DNA of 64,000 nucleotides from Micromonospora solifontis (GCF_003725545.1 NZ_RJLN01000008.1:1-64000), one strand, 5' to 3'; shown: positions 50,503 to 59,512, counted from the stretch's first letter. Notes: a model not told the origin generated them from the letters alone. Translations and numbers: made by a program.

Positions 50503-51894
50503 CTACAGCACCCGGGGCGGGGTGTTGCCGGCGGCGACGATGGCCCGGCGGATCGGCACGGCGGCCAGCAGCGCGAAGCCGACCACGAAGAAGATCAGCA
50601 GGGAGACCAGGCCCACCCGGTAGGAGGAGGTGAGCTGGAACACCAGGCCGAAGGCGAGCGGGCCGAGCCAGCTGGTGCCCTTGTCGCTGATCTCGTAGAA
50701 GCCGTAGTACTCGCCTTCCTTGCCGGTGGGGATGAGCTGGCTGAACAGCGACCGGCTCAGCGCCTGGCTGCCGCCGAGGACCAGGCCGATGCAGCCGCCG
50801 AGGATCATGAACGGCAGCGGCGCCTCGGCGGGCAGCCGGAACGCGGCGATGATGACGCCGGTCCACAACACCAGGGACAGCAGCACGGTCTTCCACGCGC
50901 CGATGCGCCGGGCCAGGGCGCCCAGGGCGAGCGCGCCGCCGAAGGCGAGGAACTGCACCAGCAGGATGGTCACGATCAGGGTGCTCTGCTCCAGGCGCAG
51001 CTCCTCGGTGCCGTACTGGCTGGCCAGGGTGATGACGGTCTGGATGCCGTCGTTGAAGACCAGGAAGGCCAGCAGGAAGAACAGCGTCAGCGGGTACGTC
51101 TTGACCTCCCGCAGGGTGCGGCCGAGCTGCCGGAACCCGTCGGTGAGCACGTTGCCGCCGCCGTGCAGCGCCTCGGCGGTGGGGTGCTCGCGCAGCCAGC
51201 GCAGCGGCAGCAGGGTGAACGCCGCCCACCACACGCCGGCCGAGACGATGGACCAGCGGGCCAGGTCGAGGGTGCGCTGCGGGTTGCCCTCCTCGCTGAG
51301 CATGGTGACCGCCACGAGGTTCAGCGCGAGCAGCAACCCGCCGCCGAGGTAGCCGATGGCCCAGCCGCGGCTGGAGATGGCGTCGCGGTCGTCGGGGCCG
51401 CCGAGCTGCGGCAGGAACGAGTTGTAGACCACGACGGCGGCGCCGAAGGAGATGTTGGCGATCAGGAACAGCGCCCCGCCGAGCAGGTACCGCTCGCCGG
51501 TGACGAACGCGAACGCGATGGTGGCGCCGGCGCCGGTGAACGCGGCGGCGGCCAGCAGCCGCTTCTTGTGCACCGACCGGTCGGCGACCGCCCCGATCAC
51601 CGGCAGCACGAACACGGTGAGGAACACCGACAGCGAGATCAGGTACGGGTAGTAGGAGCCGGCGGCGACCCGGATGCCCAGCGGGTGCACGGACCCGGTG
51701 CAGCTGTCCGCGCCCAGTTCGCAGCCGGCGGCCAGTTCGGTGACGGTGGTGAGGAACGGCCCGAGGAAGACCGTGATCACGGTGGTCTGGAAGGCGGAGT
51801 TCGCCCAGTCGTAGAAGTACCAGCCGGTGCGTTCGCGACGGGTGCTGCCCGGGTGGGCGGGCTCGGCGACGGCGGGGGCGACCGTTTCGGCCAT
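50503..51894 (-). CDS. UMF1-type MFS transporter
   Basis: A 463-aa protein of about twelve membrane segments. The UMF1/Atg22-like signature opens the sequence: RTGWYFYDWANSAFQTTVITVFLGPFL (about residues 22-48). VVYNSFLPQL and ISSRGWAIGYLGGG follow around 155-185. Substrates of this family are mostly unknown; Atg22 exports amino acids from vacuoles. AGAGGAC precedes the ATG. Fifteen bases separate it from the upstream GDPD gene on the same strand, so they are probably one operon. Confidence 0.88.
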   Translation of the reverse strand: MAETVAPAVAEPAHPGSTRRERTGWYFYDWANSAFQTTVITVFLGPFLTTVTELAAGCELGADSCTGSVHPLGIRVAAGSYYPYLISLSVFLTVFVLPVIGAVADRSVHKKRLLAAAAFTGAGATIAFAFVTGERYLLGGALFLIANISFGAAVVVYNSFLPQLGGPDDRDAISSRGWAIGYLGGGLLLALNLVAVTMLSEEGNPQRTLDLARWSIVSAGVWWAAFTLLPLRWLREHPTAEALHGGGNVLTDGFRQLGRTLREVKTYPLTLFFLLAFLVFNDGIQTVITLASQYGTEELRLEQSTLIVTILLVQFLAFGGALALGALARRIGAWKTVLLSLVLWTGVIIAAFRLPAEAPLPFMILGGCIGLVLGGSQALSRSLFSQLIPTGKEGEYYGFYEISDKGTSWLGPLAFGLVFQLTSSYRVGLVSLLIFFVVGFALLAAVPIRRAIVAAGNTPPRVL

Positions 51895-51908
51895 CGAGGT
51901 CCTCTGGC

Positions 51909-52676
51909 TCAGGCGGCCCAGTGGCCGCGGCTGCGGTAGACGTCGCGCAGCACGCCGACGTGATCGGTCATGATGCCATCCACACCAAGATCAAGTAAGT
52001 CGTGCATTTCGGTGGGTTCGTCGATCGTCCAGACGTGCACCTGCAACCCGAGCCGGTGACAGTACGCCAGGAACCGCCGATCGACCACGGGGATGCGCCC
52101 GTACCGGACGGGCACCTGGGCGGCGACCACGGACGGGGGCAGGCGCAGCGGCCGCCCGTGCAGGGAGGCCATCCGCAGCCGGGCCACCCCGCGCATGCCG
52201 AGGCTGGTGGCGACCTTCGGCCCGGCGAGGGCGCGCAGCCGGGCCAACCGGGCGTCGCTGAACGAGGCGAGCAGCACCCGCTCGCCGGCGCCGGCCCGCA
52301 CGACCGTGTCGACGGCCGGCTCGACCCCGCCGTCGGCCTTGACGTCGATGTTGAACCGGACCTCCGGCCAGGCGGTGAGCACCTCGTCGAGGCGGGGTAC
52401 GACGGCGGCGCCGCCGACGCGTACCGAGGCGAGGTCGGCCCAGCGCAGGTCGGCGATGCGCCCGGGCTCGCCGGTGACCCGCCGCAGGGTGGCGTCGTGG
52501 AAGACCACCGGTACGCCGTCGGCGGTGGCGTGCACGTCGGTCTCCACGTACCGGTAGCCGAGGGCGACGGCCCGGGCGAACGCGGCGGCGGTGTTCTCGT
52601 AGCCGTCGGCGGCGCCGCCGCGGTGGGCGAACGCCAGCGGCGCGGGGGCGTCTAGGTAGTCGTGTCGGGGGTGCAC
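51909..52676 (-). CDS. Glycerophosphodiester phosphodiesterase
   Basis: A 255-aa enzyme of the GDPD TIM-barrel fold: FAHRGGAADGYENTAAAF (catalytic HRG), VETDVHATADGVPVVFHDATLRRVTG (metal Glu/Asp and the second His), then NIDVKADG and VHVWTIDEPTEM. No signal peptide, so it acts in the cytoplasm releasing glycerol-3-phosphate from deacylated phospholipids. GTG 52676 is seven bases from a CATACT box and may be leaderless. It leads an operon with the UMF1 transporter. Confidence 0.92.
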   Translation of the reverse strand: MHPRHDYLDAPAPLAFAHRGGAADGYENTAAAFARAVALGYRYVETDVHATADGVPVVFHDATLRRVTGEPGRIADLRWADLASVRVGGAAVVPRLDEVLTAWPEVRFNIDVKADGGVEPAVDTVVRAGAGERVLLASFSDARLARLRALAGPKVATSLGMRGVARLRMASLHGRPLRLPPSVVAAQVPVRYGRIPVVDRRFLAYCHRLGLQVHVWTIDEPTEMHDLLDLGVDGIMTDHVGVLRDVYRSRGHWAA

Positions 52677-52747
52677 GCGCCGAAGTATGCCCCGCTCCGG
52701 TGGCGTCCGGGTGACCGGCCGACGTCGCCGTAACCAATTTCCCCATT

Positions 52748-52775
52748 GTTCCCTATCCTGCGTACGATAGGGAAC
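52748..52775. promoter_or_regulatory. Operator of the HTH-DUF4180 cassette
   Basis: GTTCCCTATC-N8-GATAGGGAAC is a perfect 10-bp inverted repeat. It ends one base before the ATG of the HTH gene and covers the expected -10 and ribosome-binding region. Confidence 0.75.
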
Positions 52776-52776
52776 G

Positions 52777-53235
52777 ATGAGTGATGACATGTACTCGGTC
52801 GAGCAGGTCGCGGCGTTGCTCGGGCTGCACGTGCGCACCGTGCGCGGCTACATCCGCGCCGGCCGGCTGCCGGCGGTGCGGATCGGCAAGCAGTACCGGA
52901 TCGCCCGCGCCGACCTCGACGCGCTGACCGGCCGGCCCGGCCCGGCCGCTCCGGCCGGCCCGGCCGGGCTGGAGGTGTCCAGCATCGCGCAGCTCGACGG
53001 CGTCGACCGGGCGACCGCCGACCGGCTCGCCACCCTCGTGCTGGCCGGTGCGAACACCCACCACGACCCCGCGCGCCCGCTGCGGGTGCAGACCGTCCAC
53101 GACGAGGAGCGCCACCGCATGAAGATCGTGATCCTGGGCGACGCGGCCGCCACCGCCGAGCTGCTGCGCCTGCTCGACGCCGTGCTGCACGGGCCGGACG
53201 GCCTGCTCGCCGGAAGGGGGACCGGGAATGCCTGA
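52777..53235 (+). CDS. Helix-turn-helix (excisionase-type) regulator
   Basis: A 152-aa protein. Residues 4-50 (MYSVEQVAALLGLHVRTVRGYIRAGRLPAVRIGKQYRIARADLDAL) form a MerR/excisionase-type DNA-binding domain. A Pro/Ala linker leads to a second domain (LEVSSIAQLDGVDRATADRLATLVL, then MKIVILGDAAATAELLRLLDAV). The ATG abuts a perfect operator, so it probably represses itself. It overlaps the next gene by eight bases. This domain pairing beside DUF4180 suggests a regulator-effector unit. Confidence 0.8.
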   Translation: MSDDMYSVEQVAALLGLHVRTVRGYIRAGRLPAVRIGKQYRIARADLDALTGRPGPAAPAGPAGLEVSSIAQLDGVDRATADRLATLVLAGANTHHDPARPLRVQTVHDEERHRMKIVILGDAAATAELLRLLDAVLHGPDGLLAGRGTGNA

Positions 53236-53596
53236 CGTGCTGCAGGACCGGGCCGGGGTGCCGGTGCTGGTGTGCGACCCGGCCGGACCGCCGATCGCCT
53301 CGGAGCGCGACGCGTTGGACCTGATCGGCGCCGCCTTCCTCGGGGCCACGGCCGTGGCCGTGCCGGCCGACCGGTTCGACCCGGCCTTCTTCTCCCTGGG
53401 CACCCGCTTCGCCGGGGAGGTCATGCAGAAGTTCGTCAACTACCGGCTGCGGCTGGTCGTGGTCGGCGACATCTCGGCCCACCTGGCGGCCAGCGGCGCG
53501 CTGCGGGCCCTGGTGGCCGAGTCCAACCGGCACGACCACGTCTGGTTCGTGCCCGACCTGGCCGCGCTCGACGAACGGCTGGCCGCCGCCGGCTGA
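53228..53596 (+). CDS. DUF4180 protein
   Basis: A 122-aa single-domain protein matching DUF4180: GPPIASERDALDLIGAAFLGATAVAVPADRFDPAFFSLGTRFAGEVMQKFVNYRLRLVVVGDIS in the middle and SNRHDHVWFVPDLAALDERL at the end. The family has no established function. It overlaps the HTH gene by eight bases, so translation is coupled; the regulator most likely controls this protein. Confidence 0.82.
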   Translation: MPDVLQDRAGVPVLVCDPAGPPIASERDALDLIGAAFLGATAVAVPADRFDPAFFSLGTRFAGEVMQKFVNYRLRLVVVGDISAHLAASGALRALVAESNRHDHVWFVPDLAALDERLAAAG

Positions 53597-53660
53597 GCCC
53601 GCGGGTCCGCCCCGCCGGACGTGGCGCCGGCCGCATGGCCGCTTCGCCGGTGCCGGGGGA

Positions 53661-54515
53661 TCAGACCGGGGGTTCGCGCAGCCAGCCGGCGGTCAGCGCG
53701 GCCACCCCGAGCCCGTCGGTGTCGGCCAGCTTGACCGCGACGAACCGCCGGGCGGCGGGGGAGGTCTGCACCCGGGGGGCCGGTTCCGGGTCGGTCAGCG
53801 TGGCGACCACCACGGCCGCGGCGTCGGCGGCCGACTGCGCGGCCGCGAACGCGGTCGCGCTGCGCGTCAGGTACGCCCGCAGCGCCGGCCCGTACACCCC
53901 GGCGGCGGCGATCGCGGCCTCCGGGTCGATGCCGACGTTGGCGACGAACTCGCTGGCCACCGCGCCCGGCTCGAGCACGGTGACGCTGACCCCGTGCGTG
54001 GCGGCCAGCGGGGCGAGGGACTCCATGAATCCCTCGACGGCGAACTTCGCCGCGCAGTACGCCTCGTTGAACGGCTGCCCGATCACCCCGCCGACGCTGG
54101 TGACGGTGAGCAGCCGGCCCCGGGCCGCCCGCAGGTGCGGCAGGGCGGCCCGGGTGACGTGCAGGACGCCGAAGAAGTTGACCTCCATGACCGCCCGGAC
54201 GTCCTCGACCGTCTCCTGTTCCAGGGTGCCGACGTGGCCGGCGCCGGCGTTGTTGACCACCGCGTCGAGCCGGCCGTGGGCGGCCACCACGTCGGCCACG
54301 CAGGCCGTGACCGAGGCCTGGTCGACGACGTCGAGCCGGCGTACCTCGATCAGGTCGGCGACCCCGGCGGCCTCGGCGGCGGCGCGCAGCGGACCGGCGC
54401 GGGCGGGGTCGCGCAGGGTGGCGACGGTGCGCCAGCCGGCGCGGGCCGCGCCCACGGCGATCTCCAGCCCGATGCCGCTGGACGTGCCGGTGATCAGCAC
54501 GGTGGGTGCGCTCAC
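53661..54515 (-). CDS. Short-chain dehydrogenase/reductase
   Basis: A 284-aa SDR: cofactor motif TGTSSGIGLEIA (residues 9-20), NNAGAGHVG (about 85), catalytic YCAAK (about 152) and the Ser in LLTVTSVGGV. It is similar in layout to retinol/steroid-type SDRs. GTG 54515 is fixed by AGGAGG five bases upstream. Monocistronic. Substrate unknown. Confidence 0.87.
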   Translation of the reverse strand: MSAPTVLITGTSSGIGLEIAVGAARAGWRTVATLRDPARAGPLRAAAEAAGVADLIEVRRLDVVDQASVTACVADVVAAHGRLDAVVNNAGAGHVGTLEQETVEDVRAVMEVNFFGVLHVTRAALPHLRAARGRLLTVTSVGGVIGQPFNEAYCAAKFAVEGFMESLAPLAATHGVSVTVLEPGAVASEFVANVGIDPEAAIAAAGVYGPALRAYLTRSATAFAAAQSAADAAAVVVATLTDPEPAPRVQTSPAARRFVAVKLADTDGLGVAALTAGWLREPPV

Positions 54516-54575
54516 GGGTGCCTCCTGCGGCCACGATCCCACCGTCCGGGCGGGCGCGGCGGCGAATCGGCGGCA

Positions 54576-55151
54576 TCAGCTCCAGTCGGTCCGGTAGCCC
54601 TCGTGGCGCAGCAGCTCCAGCAGTTCGGCGTCGGTGGGCCGGTGCACCCGGTCCAGCGCGGCGCGCAGCGCGTCGACCTCGACCGGGTCCGGCCCCTGCA
54701 CCTCGACCGAGCGCACCCGGCCCCCGTCGGCCCGGTACAGGGCGGTCGACGGGTTGCTGTTGTCGGTCTTGCGGGTCACCATCAGCAGTTCGCCGCCGCC
54801 CAGGTCGGTGCAGGTGCGCAGCCGGGGTGAGCCGCAGTCGACCCCCTCGGGCAGCCCGGTGCGCGGTTGCGGGACGCGCAGCCCCCACAGCACCGGCACG
54901 CTGCGGCCGTCGCCGGGGTCGAGGTGGTAGGCCACCTCCAAGCCGTCGTCGCTGACGAAGGCGACGTTGCCGGGGCGGGCCGACCCGTCGGGGATCAGCA
55001 GTTGCTCCCGCGGCCACGGCGACGATCCGGTCAGCGCGGCAACGTCCCGTTGGTCCTTGGCGGCCCGGTGGTACGCGGCCCGCAGCCCGGCGTACCCGAT
55101 CCCGCCGACCACGAGCAGCACCAGGGCGACGAGGGCGAGACGGCGGCGCAT
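54576..55151 (-). CDS. Membrane-anchored hypothetical protein
   Basis: A 191-aa protein. One N-terminal membrane segment (LALVALVLLVVGGIGYAGLRA) is followed by an extracytoplasmic domain with WPREQLLIPDGSARPGNVAFVSDDG and a Cys pair (VDCGSPRLRTC). No family is recognised. It lies four bases from the acyltransferase gene on the same strand, so the two form one operon. Confidence 0.65.
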   Translation of the reverse strand: MRRRLALVALVLLVVGGIGYAGLRAAYHRAAKDQRDVAALTGSSPWPREQLLIPDGSARPGNVAFVSDDGLEVAYHLDPGDGRSVPVLWGLRVPQPRTGLPEGVDCGSPRLRTCTDLGGGELLMVTRKTDNSNPSTALYRADGGRVRSVEVQGPDPVEVDALRAALDRVHRPTDAELLELLRHEGYRTDWS

Positions 55152-55155
55152 CTGA

Positions 55156-55932
55156 TCATTCTGCCAGCCGGCGGCGGTGCGACCGGCTGGTGTCGACCGG
55201 GCGGCCGGGGTCGACGTGCCGGGGGCGGCCGGGCTCGTCGGGGCGCAGCGGCGCGAGGTCGTCGGTGATCGCGTCGATGATCCGGTCGGTGGCCCGCCGG
55301 GCCGCCCCCGGGGTGCCCGGGTGCAGGTCGCGCAGGGCCACCGGCGTGCCGAAATGCACCCGGATCACGGGCCGCCGCACGATCGCCCGGGCGAGGCCGC
55401 GCAGCATGCCCCGGGGCGTCCGGTACGGCAGCACCTCGTGCGAGCCCCACTGGGCGACCGGGACCACCGGGGCGGCGCTGGCGAAGGCCAGCCGGGCCGC
55501 GCCGGTCTTGCCCCGCTCCGGCCACATCCCGGGGTCCAGGCCGATGCGTCCCTCGGGATAGACCAGCACGACCGAGCCGCCGGCGACGGCCCCGGCGGCG
55601 ACCGCCAGGGCCTGGTGCACCGAGGTGGTGCCCCGGTCGACGCGGATGTGCCCGGCGCGGCGCATCAGCGGGCCGACCACGGGGGCGCGGAACAGCCCGC
55701 CGGTGGCCATGATCCGCGGGTGGATCCGGCGGGCCCGGCAGGCGGCGGCGAGCACCACGGGGTCGAAGGGGCTGATGTGGTTCGCGGCCAGGATCAGCGG
55801 CCCGCGCCGCAGCGCGTCCGGCACGTCTCCGGTGACCTCGAGGCGGGCGAGCAGGCCGACGACGGCACGGGCGAGCAGTTGCGCGGCGCGCCACAGCAGC
55901 GGCGCCCGCCAGGGGGTGGTCGGGGTGTCCAT
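55156..55932 (-). CDS. 1-acyl-glycerol-3-phosphate acyltransferase (PlsC-like)
   Basis: A 258-aa enzyme with the acyltransferase blocks LILAANHISPFDPVV (catalytic H-x4-D, about residues 47-61) and SVVLVYPEGRIG (block III), followed by PVVPVAQWGSHEV. It should acylate lysophosphatidic acid at the inner membrane. I chose ATG 55932 as the start nearest the conserved region; an ATG at 56010 is in frame without a ribosome-binding site. It is followed directly by a membrane-anchored hypothetical gene. Confidence 0.85.
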   Translation of the reverse strand: MDTPTTPWRAPLLWRAAQLLARAVVGLLARLEVTGDVPDALRRGPLILAANHISPFDPVVLAAACRARRIHPRIMATGGLFRAPVVGPLMRRAGHIRVDRGTTSVHQALAVAAGAVAGGSVVLVYPEGRIGLDPGMWPERGKTGAARLAFASAAPVVPVAQWGSHEVLPYRTPRGMLRGLARAIVRRPVIRVHFGTPVALRDLHPGTPGAARRATDRIIDAITDDLAPLRPDEPGRPRHVDPGRPVDTSRSHRRRLAE

Positions 55933-56064
55933 CAGTGCTGGATGGTCGCACGCCCCGGGGTGAGACGGGGGCCCGGTCCCGGGCCGGGCGGCGTAGGTGA
56001 TCAGGGTCATTGGTCCCGGGTCGGGTCGGGCCGTGCGGCCCTGCCGATTCTTCTACGACGCCGA

Positions 56065-56089
56065 GTAGTATTTACTACGTCTTGTAGTA
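56065..56089. promoter_or_regulatory. BlaI/CopY-like operator upstream of cydA
   Basis: Three half-sites are packed together: GTAGTA (56065-56070), TACTAC (56073-56078) and GTAGTA (56084-56089). TACTAC-N5-GTAGTA resembles the TACA/TGTA-type boxes bound by BlaI/MecI/CopY regulators. It ends 20 bases before the cydA GTG. Confidence 0.6.
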
Positions 56090-56109
56090 TGCACAGCTGG
56101 GGGTTTCAG

Positions 56110-57522
56110 GTGGACGCGTTGGACGTGGCCCGCTGGCAGTTCGGTGTCACCACCGTTTACCACTTTCTCTTCGTACCGTTGACCATCGGCCTGTCCATCC
56201 TGGTGGCCATCCTCCAGACCCTGTGGCACCGCACCAGCAACGAGCGCTACCTCAAACTCACCAAGTTCTACGGCAAGCTCTTCCTGATCAACTTCGCGAT
56301 GGGCGTGGTCACCGGCATCGTGCAGGAGTTCCAGTTCGGCATGAACTGGTCGGACTACTCGCGCTTCGTCGGCGACATCTTCGGCGCCCCACTGGCCATC
56401 GAGGCCCTCGTGGCCTTCTTCCTCGAGTCCACCTTCATCGGGCTGTGGATCTTCGGCTGGGACCGGCTGCCCAAGCGGCTGCACCTGGCCGCCATCTGGG
56501 CCGCGGCCATCGGCACCAACCTGTCCGCCTACTTCATCCTCGCCGCGAACTCCTTCATGCAGAACCCGGTCGGCTACCGGGTCAACCCCACCACCGGCCG
56601 CGCCGAACTGACCGACTTCCTCGCCGTGCTCACCAACAAGGTCGCCCTGGTCACCTTCCCGCACACCCTGGCCGGGGCGTTCCTGGTCGCCGGGTCACTG
56701 ATCGTCGCCGTCGGCCTGTGGCACGTCATCCGCAACCGCGACAGCGCCGACACCGACGCCTACCGCTTCGCCACGAAGTTCGGCTCCTGGGTGGTCCTGG
56801 TCTCCTCGGCGCTGGTGCTGTTCACCGGCGACATCCAGGGCAAGATCATGACCGACGTGCAGCCGATGAAGATGGCCGCCGCCGAGGCCCTCTACACCAC
56901 CGAGAGCCCCGCCTCGTTCTCCGTACTCACCGTCGGCAGCCTCGACGGCAGCCGCGAGGTCTTCGCCATCAAGATCCCCTACCTGCTGTCGTTCCTCGGC
57001 ACCGGCGACCCCAACGGCACCGTCCAGGGCATCAACGACCTGCAGAGCCAGTACACCGCCCAGTACGGCGCCGGCAGCTACACCCCGATCATCCCGGTCA
57101 CCTACTGGAGCTTCCGGTTCATGATCGGCCTCGGGCTGGCCGCCGCCGCGATCGCCCTCATCGTCCTCTGGACCCACCGCAAGGGCCGCACCCCCCGCAG
57201 CAGGTGGCTGCTGCGCGCCGGCCTGGTCATGCCGGCGCTGCCGCTGCTGGCCAACTCCTTCGGCTGGATCTTCACCGAGATGGGCCGCCAACCCTGGATC
57301 GTCTTCGGCGAGATGCTCACCCGCAACGGCGTCTCCCGCACCGTCTCCCTCACCGAGGTGCTCACCTCGTTCACCGCCTTCACCCTGATCTACGCCACCC
57401 TCGCGGTGATCGAGTTCAAGCTGCTGGTCCGCTACGCCAAGGCCGGCGTCCCCGACCTCACCCCGGCCCCCGCCGACGACGACACCGACGACGCCGAGCG
57501 CCCGCTGGCGTTCGCCTACTGA
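56110..57522 (+). CDS. cydA: Cytochrome bd ubiquinol oxidase subunit I
   Basis: A 470-aa membrane protein with the heme-binding subunit features. His18 in RWQFGVTTVYHFLFVPLT is the expected heme b595 ligand. GVVTGIVQEFQFGMNWSDYSR and ESTFIGLWIFGWDRL follow, and later GRQPWIVFGEML. It has about nine membrane segments and a short Q-loop. It oxidises quinol and reduces oxygen with high affinity. GTG 56110 is chosen because VDALDVARWQFG is the usual beginning and GGGGG lies six bases upstream. It is 14 bases from cydB; no cydCD genes are present here. Confidence 0.95.
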   Translation: MDALDVARWQFGVTTVYHFLFVPLTIGLSILVAILQTLWHRTSNERYLKLTKFYGKLFLINFAMGVVTGIVQEFQFGMNWSDYSRFVGDIFGAPLAIEALVAFFLESTFIGLWIFGWDRLPKRLHLAAIWAAAIGTNLSAYFILAANSFMQNPVGYRVNPTTGRAELTDFLAVLTNKVALVTFPHTLAGAFLVAGSLIVAVGLWHVIRNRDSADTDAYRFATKFGSWVVLVSSALVLFTGDIQGKIMTDVQPMKMAAAEALYTTESPASFSVLTVGSLDGSREVFAIKIPYLLSFLGTGDPNGTVQGINDLQSQYTAQYGAGSYTPIIPVTYWSFRFMIGLGLAAAAIALIVLWTHRKGRTPRSRWLLRAGLVMPALPLLANSFGWIFTEMGRQPWIVFGEMLTRNGVSRTVSLTEVLTSFTAFTLIYATLAVIEFKLLVRYAKAGVPDLTPAPADDDTDDAERPLAFAY

Positions 57523-57536
57523 CCCCGGAGCCCATC

Positions 57537-58535
57537 GTGGAACTGACCACCATCTGGTTTCTCCTCGTCGCCGTGCTCTTCACCGGCTACTTCATCCTCG
57601 AAGGCTTCGACTTCGGCGTCGGCATGCTGCTGCCCGTGCTCGGCCGCGACGACCGGGAACGCCGCGTCCTGATCAACACCATCGGCCCCGTCTGGGACGG
57701 CAACGAGGTCTGGCTGATCACCGCCGGCGGCGCCATGTTCGCCGCCTTCCCCGAGTGGTACGCCACCCTCTTCTCCGGCTTCTACCTGCCGCTGCTGCTG
57801 ATCCTGCTCGCCCTCATCGCCCGCGGCGTCGCCTTCGAGTACCGGCACAAGCGCCCCGAGGCGACCTGGAAACGCCGCTGGGACGCAGCGATCTTCTGGG
57901 GCTCGCTGCTGCCGGCGATCCTGTGGGGCGTCGCCTTCGCCAACATCTTCCGCGGCGTGCCGCTGGACGCCGACCACGAGTACGTCGGCGGCCTGTTCGA
58001 CCTGCTCAACCCGTACGCCCTGCTCGGCGGCCTGACCACCCTGGGGCTGTTCCTCACCCACGGCGCGGTGTTCCTCGCCCTGAAGACCAGCGGCGACATC
58101 CGCGACCGCGCCGGCGCCCTCGCCGTCAAGGTCGGCGCCGGCACCGCCGTCGTCGCGGTGGCCTTCCTGGCCTGGACCCTCACCATCCGCAGCAGCGCCG
58201 CCGCCGTCGTGCTCGCCGTCGGCGCCGCCCTCGCCCTGCTCGCCGGGCTCGCCGCCGCCAAGGTACGCCGCGAGGGCTGGGCGTTCACCGGCACCGCCGT
58301 CGCCATCGCCCTGGCCGTGGCCACCCTGTTCGCCGCGCTGTTCCCCAACGTCATGCCGTCCACCCTGGACGCCGCCGGCACCCTGACCGCCACCAACGCC
58401 GCCTCCACCCCGTACACCCTGAAGATCATGACCTGGGTGGCGGTCGTGTTCACCCCGATCGTGCTCGCCTACCAAGGTTGGACCTACTGGGTGTTCCGCA
58501 AGCGAATCGGGGTACAGAACATCCCGCAACACTGA
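57537..58535 (+). CDS. cydB: Cytochrome bd ubiquinol oxidase subunit II
   Basis: A 332-aa subunit with about eight membrane segments: TIWFLLVAVLFTGYFILEGFDFGVGMLLP at the N-terminus, TIGPVWDGNEVWLITAGGAMFAAFPEWYA (conserved WDGNEVW), then GLFLTHGAVFLALKT. It forms the heterodimer with CydA. The GTG has CCGGAG upstream. Strong 16-bp terminator downstream. Maturation would require CydCD from elsewhere in the genome. Confidence 0.95.
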   Translation: MELTTIWFLLVAVLFTGYFILEGFDFGVGMLLPVLGRDDRERRVLINTIGPVWDGNEVWLITAGGAMFAAFPEWYATLFSGFYLPLLLILLALIARGVAFEYRHKRPEATWKRRWDAAIFWGSLLPAILWGVAFANIFRGVPLDADHEYVGGLFDLLNPYALLGGLTTLGLFLTHGAVFLALKTSGDIRDRAGALAVKVGAGTAVVAVAFLAWTLTIRSSAAAVVLAVGAALALLAGLAAAKVRREGWAFTGTAVAIALAVATLFAALFPNVMPSTLDAAGTLTATNAASTPYTLKIMTWVAVVFTPIVLAYQGWTYWVFRKRIGVQNIPQH

Positions 58536-58556
58536 TCGACCTGCGGGCGCGGGAAA

Positions 58557-58593
58557 CGCGGGGCCGGTGCGAGGGGGTCGCACCGGCCCCGCG
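58557..58593. terminator. 16-bp bidirectional terminator after cydB
   Basis: CGCGGGGCCGGTGCGA (58557-58572) pairs perfectly with 58578-58593 around GGGGG. It lies between the convergent cydB and GNAT stops. Confidence 0.85.
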
Positions 58594-58600
58594 GGGCGTC

Positions 58601-59491
58601 TCACACCAGGTCGACGCGTTCCCACTCGATCCGGTAGCCGGCCCGGGCGAAGGTGGCCGCCATCGGCGTGTTGCCCTGGTCGGTGGCCGCCACCACCGAC
58701 TCCGCGCCCACCTCGACCAGCCGGTGGGTGGCCTCGACCAGCAGGTCGTAGGCGTACCCGTGACCCCGCTGCTCCGGCAGCACCCCGACGAACCCGACGA
58801 CGTGACCGGCCGGGTTGCGGGCCGGCACGACGATCCCGGCCAGTTCCCTGTCCGGCGTCCAGGCCAGCTGCCACCAGTCCCGCGGGCTCGGCAGCCAGCG
58901 CAGCAGATCCAGGTCCTCCCGCGCCGCCGCCTCCGGCCCGTGCAGGGCCGCCGCGTGCCGGAAGTGGGCGTCCAGGCTGCCCTCGCCGACGCGCCGCAGC
59001 ACGTCCAGGATCACCGCGTCGTCCGGTTCGGGCCGGAACTCCAGCCGGCCCGGCCGGGCGGGCAGGCCGCACTCCGGCGTCCACCGGTAGCGGAACCGTT
59101 CCACCAGCACCCGCATCCCGGCCGCCGTCGCCGCCTCGATCCGCGCCTGAGCCTGCGCGGCCACCAGCGGATCATCCCGCCAACGGTGGGGGAGCAGCAG
59201 CGAATACTCGGCGCGCAGCGGCGCCGCCCGCAGCAGCGTCACCCCGGCGTCCCGGTCGGTGAAGTCGAACCAGTCCAGCGCCAGCGGCGCCGGATCATCC
59301 GGTCCGGCCCACCAGGCGGCCCGGGCGACGACGACCCCGCCGCGCAGCGCCACCCAGGTCCACTCCGGGCGGTAGCCGCCGCCGGCGTACGTCTCGCCCA
59401 GCGCGGCCCGCCCGACCAGGCCCGGGTCGGACAGGGAATCGAACAGGTGTTCCTCGCCCGCGACGAGCGGGCGGATGACCAGGTCGGTCAT
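58601..59491 (-). CDS. GNAT family N-acetyltransferase (two-domain length)
   Basis: A 296-aa protein. The C-terminal half carries the GNAT core (AGHVVGFVGVLPEQRGHGYAYDLLVEATHRL, about 220-250; then GNTPMAATFARAGYRIEWERVDLV). The N-terminal half (IRPLVAGEEHLFDSLSD, YRPEWTWVALRGGVVVARAAWW) resembles a second, degenerate GNAT fold. GGAAGG precedes the ATG. A structured leader lies upstream (59513-59563). Confidence 0.82.
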   Translation of the reverse strand: MTDLVIRPLVAGEEHLFDSLSDPGLVGRAALGETYAGGGYRPEWTWVALRGGVVVARAAWWAGPDDPAPLALDWFDFTDRDAGVTLLRAAPLRAEYSLLLPHRWRDDPLVAAQAQARIEAATAAGMRVLVERFRYRWTPECGLPARPGRLEFRPEPDDAVILDVLRRVGEGSLDAHFRHAAALHGPEAAAREDLDLLRWLPSPRDWWQLAWTPDRELAGIVVPARNPAGHVVGFVGVLPEQRGHGYAYDLLVEATHRLVEVGAESVVAATDQGNTPMAATFARAGYRIEWERVDLV

Positions 59492-59512
59492 GCAGGTCCT
59501 TCCAGGAAACGG

